Positions 5,165 to 7,724 of a stretch of 7,724 nt of DNA are shown one piece after another (position 1 is the stretch's first letter; every line of letters begins with the position of its first letter). The stretch is from an uncultured Ruminococcus sp. (lineage in GTDB: Bacteria; Bacillota; Clostridia; Oscillospirales; Acutalibacteraceae), in contig CACZPV010000052.1 in NCBI GenBank assembly GCA_902783065.1, positions 1-7,724 on the forward strand, in the 5' to 3' direction. The notes below the pieces were generated by a model. The model saw nothing but the letters and a program-made list of their open reading frames with translations. It had not been told where the DNA came from and made no database searches. Both the position numbers and the translations under genes were made by a program.

Positions 5165-6505
5165 ATGGATAACAGAAAACCACTTTACAACCGATTGATC
5201 GGACATAATAAACTTGACCGATCGTCTTTTCATACACCGGGACATAAATGTTCGGATTTTTTACCAGAAAACCTGATCAGACTGGATTATACCGAACTGC
5301 CCGATACCGATGCATTGTTTGAAGCAGAAAGTGTGATTCTTGCACTTGAAAAAAAATTAAGCCTGCTTTACCATACAGAGCGCTCGTGCCTTTCCGCAGG
5401 CGGATGTACACTTGCGATTCAGACAATGATAAGGGCAGCGGCAAGATGCGGAGGGGAAATTCTTTGTGCAAGAAATGCACACCGAAGTGCAGTCAATGCA
5501 ATGGCACTGCTGGGAATGGATCCGATCTGGATTTATCCGAAAGGTGCTAATAACTATACAGGAAGGATTATTCCCGATGATGTACAGTCCGCTTTTAAGG
5601 AGCATCCGGATATTACCGCCTGTTATATCACATCTCCCAGTTATTACGGAGAAATAAGCGATATCCGGCGTATTGCGGAAATTTGTCATAATAATAAGGC
5701 TATTCTGCTTGTTGATAATGCTCACGGATCACACCTTGCATTTATGCAGGAAAATATACATCCAATAAATCTGGGAGCGGATATGTCCGCCTGCTCGCTG
5801 CATAAGACTATGCCTGTAATGACGGGCGGTGCAGTGCTGAATATCCGGACAAAAGAACTTTCTGAAAATGCTAAATCTGATATGGCATTGTTCGGTTCAA
5901 CAAGTCCGTCGTATGTTATTATGTCGTCAGTTGATTTGTGCGCCGATTATATGCTTTACGGCACCGGAAAAGAGGATTACCAACAGTGTGAAAAGACGGT
6001 TGCAAAGCTGAAAAAATTGTCAGAAAAACATGGTTTAATGCAGCCTGAAGGGTTGTGTGATCCTCTGCGTCTTACTTTGAATACCGCTTTTGTCGGATTG
6101 TGCGGCGAAAGTAATCAGACTGCTTATTTTGAGTCTTTTGGTATAGATTGTGAGTTTTGTGACGGAGAAAATGCCGTTCTTCTATGTACTCCCTTTAATA
6201 CAGAACGGGATTTTGAACGTGTGCGGAAAGCTGTTGAAAAATTAACTGCCGGACAGCCGGTTAAAAAAGCAGCTGACAGGAAAGCTTTTCCGGAAAAAGC
6301 TATGAGCATAAGGGATGCGGTGTTTTCTTCTGCCGAAATAATATCAGTTCACGATGCCGTGGGCAGAATAGCAGCTGATACTGCTTGTCCCTGTCCTCCG
6401 GGAGTTCCTGTTATAATGCCTGGTGAAATAATTGATGCAGAAACCGCAGCTGTGTTATCTGATTACGGATTTACCGCAATCAAGACAGTTAAAACAAGCA
6501 AATAA
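5165..6505 (+). CDS. PLP-dependent Orn/Lys/Arg decarboxylase-family protein
   Basis: This is a 446-residue fold-type I pyridoxal-phosphate enzyme of the small Firmicutes YaaO-like branch of the Orn/Lys/Arg decarboxylases. Visible features are the family FHTPGHK (22-28), YTELPDTDALFEAE (42-55), a phosphate-binding-type loop SAGGCT (77-82), NAHRSAVNA (104-112, His106 stacking on PLP), VDNAHGSHL (183-191, Asp184 to the pyridine nitrogen), and SLHKT (211-215) with Schiff-base Lys214. The C-terminal domain (about 378-446) carries PCPPGVPVIMPGEII (409-423). The usual DEAHG reads DNAHG, and the N-terminal wing domain of large inducible decarboxylases is absent. Substrate (arginine, lysine or ornithine) cannot be told. 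The start is ATG with AAAGGA (5148-5153) 11 bases upstream. It lies 162 bases after folC, probably partly co-transcribed. Confidence 0.9.
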   Translation: MDNRKPLYNRLIGHNKLDRSSFHTPGHKCSDFLPENLIRLDYTELPDTDALFEAESVILALEKKLSLLYHTERSCLSAGGCTLAIQTMIRAAARCGGEILCARNAHRSAVNAMALLGMDPIWIYPKGANNYTGRIIPDDVQSAFKEHPDITACYITSPSYYGEISDIRRIAEICHNNKAILLVDNAHGSHLAFMQENIHPINLGADMSACSLHKTMPVMTGGAVLNIRTKELSENAKSDMALFGSTSPSYVIMSSVDLCADYMLYGTGKEDYQQCEKTVAKLKKLSEKHGLMQPEGLCDPLRLTLNTAFVGLCGESNQTAYFESFGIDCEFCDGENAVLLCTPFNTERDFERVRKAVEKLTAGQPVKKAADRKAFPEKAMSIRDAVFSSAEIISVHDAVGRIAADTACPCPPGVPVIMPGEIIDAETAAVLSDYGFTAIKTVKTSK

Positions 6506-6677
6506 AAAATATCCCTGACCTGTTCTCTGTATACAGACCGGCAGAAAATTATTTGCTATATTGCTGAAATATTTTGCATTGTATTGGTAAATAAAAATCA
6601 GAAAAATTTTACACATGCTTTTTTTCTGTCAAAATTGTATAAGTTGTGTCCAAAAATAAAAACCAGATAAGATTTGT
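6506..6677. other. Intergenic stretch with little recognisable content
   Basis: This is the left part of the 311-base gap between the decarboxylase and DUF951 genes. It holds a 12-base perfect palindrome, TCTGTATACAGA (6526-6537), and a loose AT-only inverted pair, CAGAAAAA with TTTTTCTG, near 6600-6630. There is no convincing terminator for the decarboxylase gene, no reading frame and no RNA gene. The rest of the gap contains the two promoter candidates listed separately. Confidence 0.5.
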
Positions 6678-6706
6678 TTGTAAAACTGTATGAATAGTGA
6701 TATAAT
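6678..6706 (+). promoter_or_regulatory. Promoter candidate P1 for the DUF951-prfA region
   Basis: TTGTAA (6678-6683) and TATAAT (6701-6706) are separated by 17 bases. The -10 is perfect and the -35 matches four of six positions. The start would be near 6713, about 100 bases before the DUF951 start codon. Confidence 0.6.
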
Positions 6707-6733
6707 GAAAAAGAAATAAACTGAATAACCGGC

Positions 6734-6762
6734 TTGACAAAAGCGTTCTGCTTGTTGATAAA
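6734..6762 (+). promoter_or_regulatory. Promoter candidate P2 for the DUF951 gene
   Basis: A perfect -35, TTGACA (6734-6739), is followed after 17 bases by GATAAA (6757-6762), a four-of-six -10. It lies 27 bases downstream of P1's -10, so the two could form a tandem pair giving leaders of about 100 and 50 bases. Confidence 0.5.
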
Positions 6763-6816
6763 TTTCACAAAAGCGGAAGGTCAGGCTTGCAGGTATTTAT
6801 GAAAGAGGGCGGGCGA

Positions 6817-7041
6817 ATGGATATCAGAATCGGTGATGTTCTGGAAATGAAAAAAGCACATCCTTGCGGAAAAAAGGAAAGCAGACAATTTCAGGTTCTG
6901 AGAATTGGAATGGACTTTAAAATACGCTGCTGTGGATGCGGACATGAGATAATGATTCCGCGAAATAAGGCAGAAAAAAATATCCGCAAAATAATTCGCA
7001 GTCAGCAAAGTGAATCGGATATCAGCGTAGAGAAACTGTAA
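6817..7041 (+). CDS. DUF951 family protein
   Basis: This is a small basic cytoplasmic protein of 74 residues from ATG 6817. It has the DUF951 signature: IGDVLEMKKAHPCG (5-18), RIGMDFKIRC (29-38), CCGCGHEIMIPR (38-49) and a charged helix to about residue 60. Cysteines at 17, 38, 39 and 41 are suggestive of, but do not prove, metal binding. The function of the family is not established; it often lies near translation or chromosome-maintenance genes, and here it precedes prfA. The frame is open upstream to TTG 6787, and another ATG is at 6799. ATG 6817 is preferred because AGAGGG (6804-6809) is seven bases before it and the family normally starts at this point. The tail after about residue 60 is Ser/Glu-rich. 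Confidence 0.88.
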   Translation: MDIRIGDVLEMKKAHPCGKKESRQFQVLRIGMDFKIRCCGCGHEIMIPRNKAEKNIRKIIRSQQSESDISVEKL

Positions 7042-7042
7042 A

Positions 7043-7105
7043 ATGAAAGGGAGCCTAAACCTTACAGACAAAGTATTATCTGATTTTTATAATCAGCTGA
7101 ATTGA
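7043..7105 (+). CDS. Possible 20-codon ORF after DUF951 (FYNQL copy A)
   Basis: ATG 7043 lies one base after the DUF951 stop codon and opens a 20-residue frame (MKGSLNLTDK, then VLSDFYNQLN) ending in TGA 7103-7105. The ATG has no Shine-Dalgarno site of its own, so translation would need coupling to DUF951. Its end, KVLSDFYNQL, resembles KEVSKFYNQL in the second short frame at 7266. The two share synonymous differences (TCT/TCA, TAT/TAC), but the match is too short to prove coding selection. Confidence 0.2.
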   Translation: MKGSLNLTDKVLSDFYNQLN

Positions 7106-7111
7106 TGAAAC
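7085..7111 (+). repeat. Direct repeat copy A, upstream of prfA
   Basis: These 27 bases match 7287-7311 with one T/C substitution and a two-base length difference (GA present here). The copies are separated by 175 bases that contain the GC-rich hairpin at 7134-7162. The arrangement looks like a duplication or an insertion flanked by an aged repeat. A 6-bp stem, CTGATT-TTTAT-AATCAG (7080-7096), overlaps it. Confidence 0.6.
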
Positions 7112-7133
7112 CAGCCGATTGTAAAAAGGCGAA

Positions 7134-7162
7134 GGTTTGTGCCGCCGAAGGCGGCACAAACC
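7134..7162. repeat. 13-bp perfect GC-rich hairpin with GAA loop
   Basis: GGTTTGTGCCGCC (7134-7146) and GGCGGCACAAACC (7150-7162) pair perfectly around GAA. No T-run follows on the plus strand; on the minus strand CTTTTTAC lies seven bases beyond the stem. It is therefore at best a weak minus-strand terminator. Its GCCGCC core recalls the hairpins at 3270-3326, suggesting a REP-like family. Confidence 0.7.
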
Positions 7163-7248
7163 CCGCTGCGAAAATCAAAAAGCAGTCGTTTTCAATGTTT
7201 AAGTGTAGAAAATGACGGATTACATCGGAGAAAAAATTGTAAAACACA

Positions 7249-7257
7249 TGATATAAA
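7249..7257 (+). promoter_or_regulatory. Candidate extended -10 promoter for prfA
   Basis: TGATATAAA (7249-7257) has the TGn extension followed by TATAAA. No good -35 lies 16-18 bases upstream. The transcript would start near 7264, just before the short frame at 7266. An inverted pair, ATTGTAAAA (7237-7245) and TTTTACAAT (7287-7295), surrounds it. Confidence 0.35.
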
Positions 7258-7265
7258 AAAAACGC

Positions 7266-7316
7266 ATGTATAAAGAAGTTTCAAAATTTTACAATCAGCT
7301 ATTGATGAAACGATAA
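7266..7316 (+). CDS. Possible 16-codon leader ORF before prfA (FYNQL copy B)
   Basis: The frame from ATG 7266 reads MYKEVSKFYNQLLMKR and stops at TAA 7314-7316. That stop overlaps the first two bases of the prfA Shine-Dalgarno sequence AAGGAG (7315-7320). No ribosome binding site precedes the ATG, so translation is doubtful. If used, ribosomes terminating here would occlude or feed the prfA start. Confidence 0.2.
   Translation: MYKEVSKFYNQLLMKR
7287..7311 (+). repeat. Direct repeat copy B, at the prfA ribosome binding site
   Basis: This is the 25-base partner of 7085-7111. It ends three bases before the prfA Shine-Dalgarno sequence, so the copy next to prfA is probably the ancestral one, although the direction of duplication cannot be read from sequence alone. 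Confidence 0.6.
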
Positions 7317-7327
7317 GGAGAAACTGT

Positions 7328-7724
7328 ATGTTTGAGAAACTGACAGTATTTGAAACAAAATACGAGGAGCTTTCATCACGGCTTTGTGATCCCTCGGTTG
7401 CATCATCTGCCGAGAAATATACGCAGACAATGAAAGAACTTAAAGAGGCAGAGCCTGTGGCACTGAAATACAGGGAATATAAAAGCTGTCGTCAGGAACT
7501 GGAAGAAGCAAAACAGATGCGGCAGGAAGAAAAAGACAGTGAGCTTGCCGAAATGATTGATGAGGAAATCAGAGTTCTGGAAGAAAAGGAAGCTTTGATT
7601 ACAGAAGAACTCAAGCTTTTGTTGGTTCCGAAAGACCCTAATGATGACAGGAATGTTATTGTCGAAATCAGAGGCGGTGCAGGCGGAGAAGAAGCCGCAC
7701 TGTTTGCGGCAGTGCTTTACCGAA
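7328..7724 (+). CDS. prfA: Peptide chain release factor 1 (5' part, cut by window end)
   Basis: The first 132 codons of RF1 are present; the frame is open at the window edge. RF1 recognises UAA and UAG in the ribosomal A site and triggers release of the finished protein. The N-terminal part (about 1-95) is a charged helical, coiled-coil-like region starting MFEKLTVFETKYEEL. It is followed by the family hallmark DPNDDRNVIVEIRGGAGGEE and ALFAAVLYR, leading into domain 2. The PxT anticodon motif and the GGQ catalytic motif lie beyond the window and cannot be checked. The start is ATG with AAGGAG (7315-7320) seven bases upstream. The GAGGEEAALFA block is shared with RF2, but the short N-terminus and the absence of a UGA frameshift site favour RF1. 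Confidence 0.95.
   Translation, partial: MFEKLTVFETKYEELSSRLCDPSVASSAEKYTQTMKELKEAEPVALKYREYKSCRQELEEAKQMRQEEKDSELAEMIDEEIRVLEEKEALITEELKLLLVPKDPNDDRNVIVEIRGGAGGEEAALFAAVLYR

Noticed and set aside
7134..7162. 13-bp hairpin as a terminator of the DUF951 gene
   Set aside because: It is followed by CCGCTGCGAAAATC rather than a T-run on the plus strand.

Overview
This window is an AT-rich chromosomal stretch from a low-GC Gram-positive bacterium. It most likely comes from a gut or rumen Clostridia of the Ruminococcus/Oscillospiraceae type. The grounds are Bacillota-type Shine-Dalgarno sites (AAGGAG, AGGAGG), near-consensus sigma-A promoters, a PdaA-type sporulation deacetylase, a DUF951 protein, and a YaaO-like small Orn/Lys/Arg decarboxylase. 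The genus is an inference; no rRNA or other marker is present.

Layout, left to right. Positions 1-227 hold an intergenic repeat (copy 1) followed by a strong promoter for a membrane-anchored protein of unknown function (228-683). A HAD-superfamily hydrolase follows (774-1502), with a good terminator at 1704-1747. Two minus-strand genes converge on that terminator: a YbjN-domain protein (3086-2652) and the polysaccharide deacetylase pdaA (2571-1774). They are 80 bases apart and may be co-transcribed. The 581-base gap 3087-3667 is the most structured part of the window. It holds a long inverted repeat, three back-to-back GC-rich hairpins, repeat copy 2 with an extra 33-base hairpin segment, and the folC promoter.

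The plus-strand genes then run to the end: folC (3668-5002), a PLP-dependent Orn/Lys/Arg decarboxylase-family enzyme (5165-6505), a DUF951 protein (6817-7041) behind two tandem promoter candidates, and the first 132 codons of prfA (7328 to the window edge). The 286 bases before prfA contain a 13-bp perfect GC-rich hairpin between two copies of a 25-27-base sequence. Both copies lie in very short reading frames that encode the same FYNQL peptide.

The genes are mainly housekeeping or sporulation functions: folate polyglutamylation, translation termination and spore-cortex peptidoglycan modification. I see no defence system, CRISPR array, tRNA, rRNA, transposase or phage gene. The unusual content is intergenic: a repeat family placed upstream of TTGAAA-N17-TATAAT promoters, GC-rich REP-like hairpins, and odd translation-initiation arrangements before folC and prfA.
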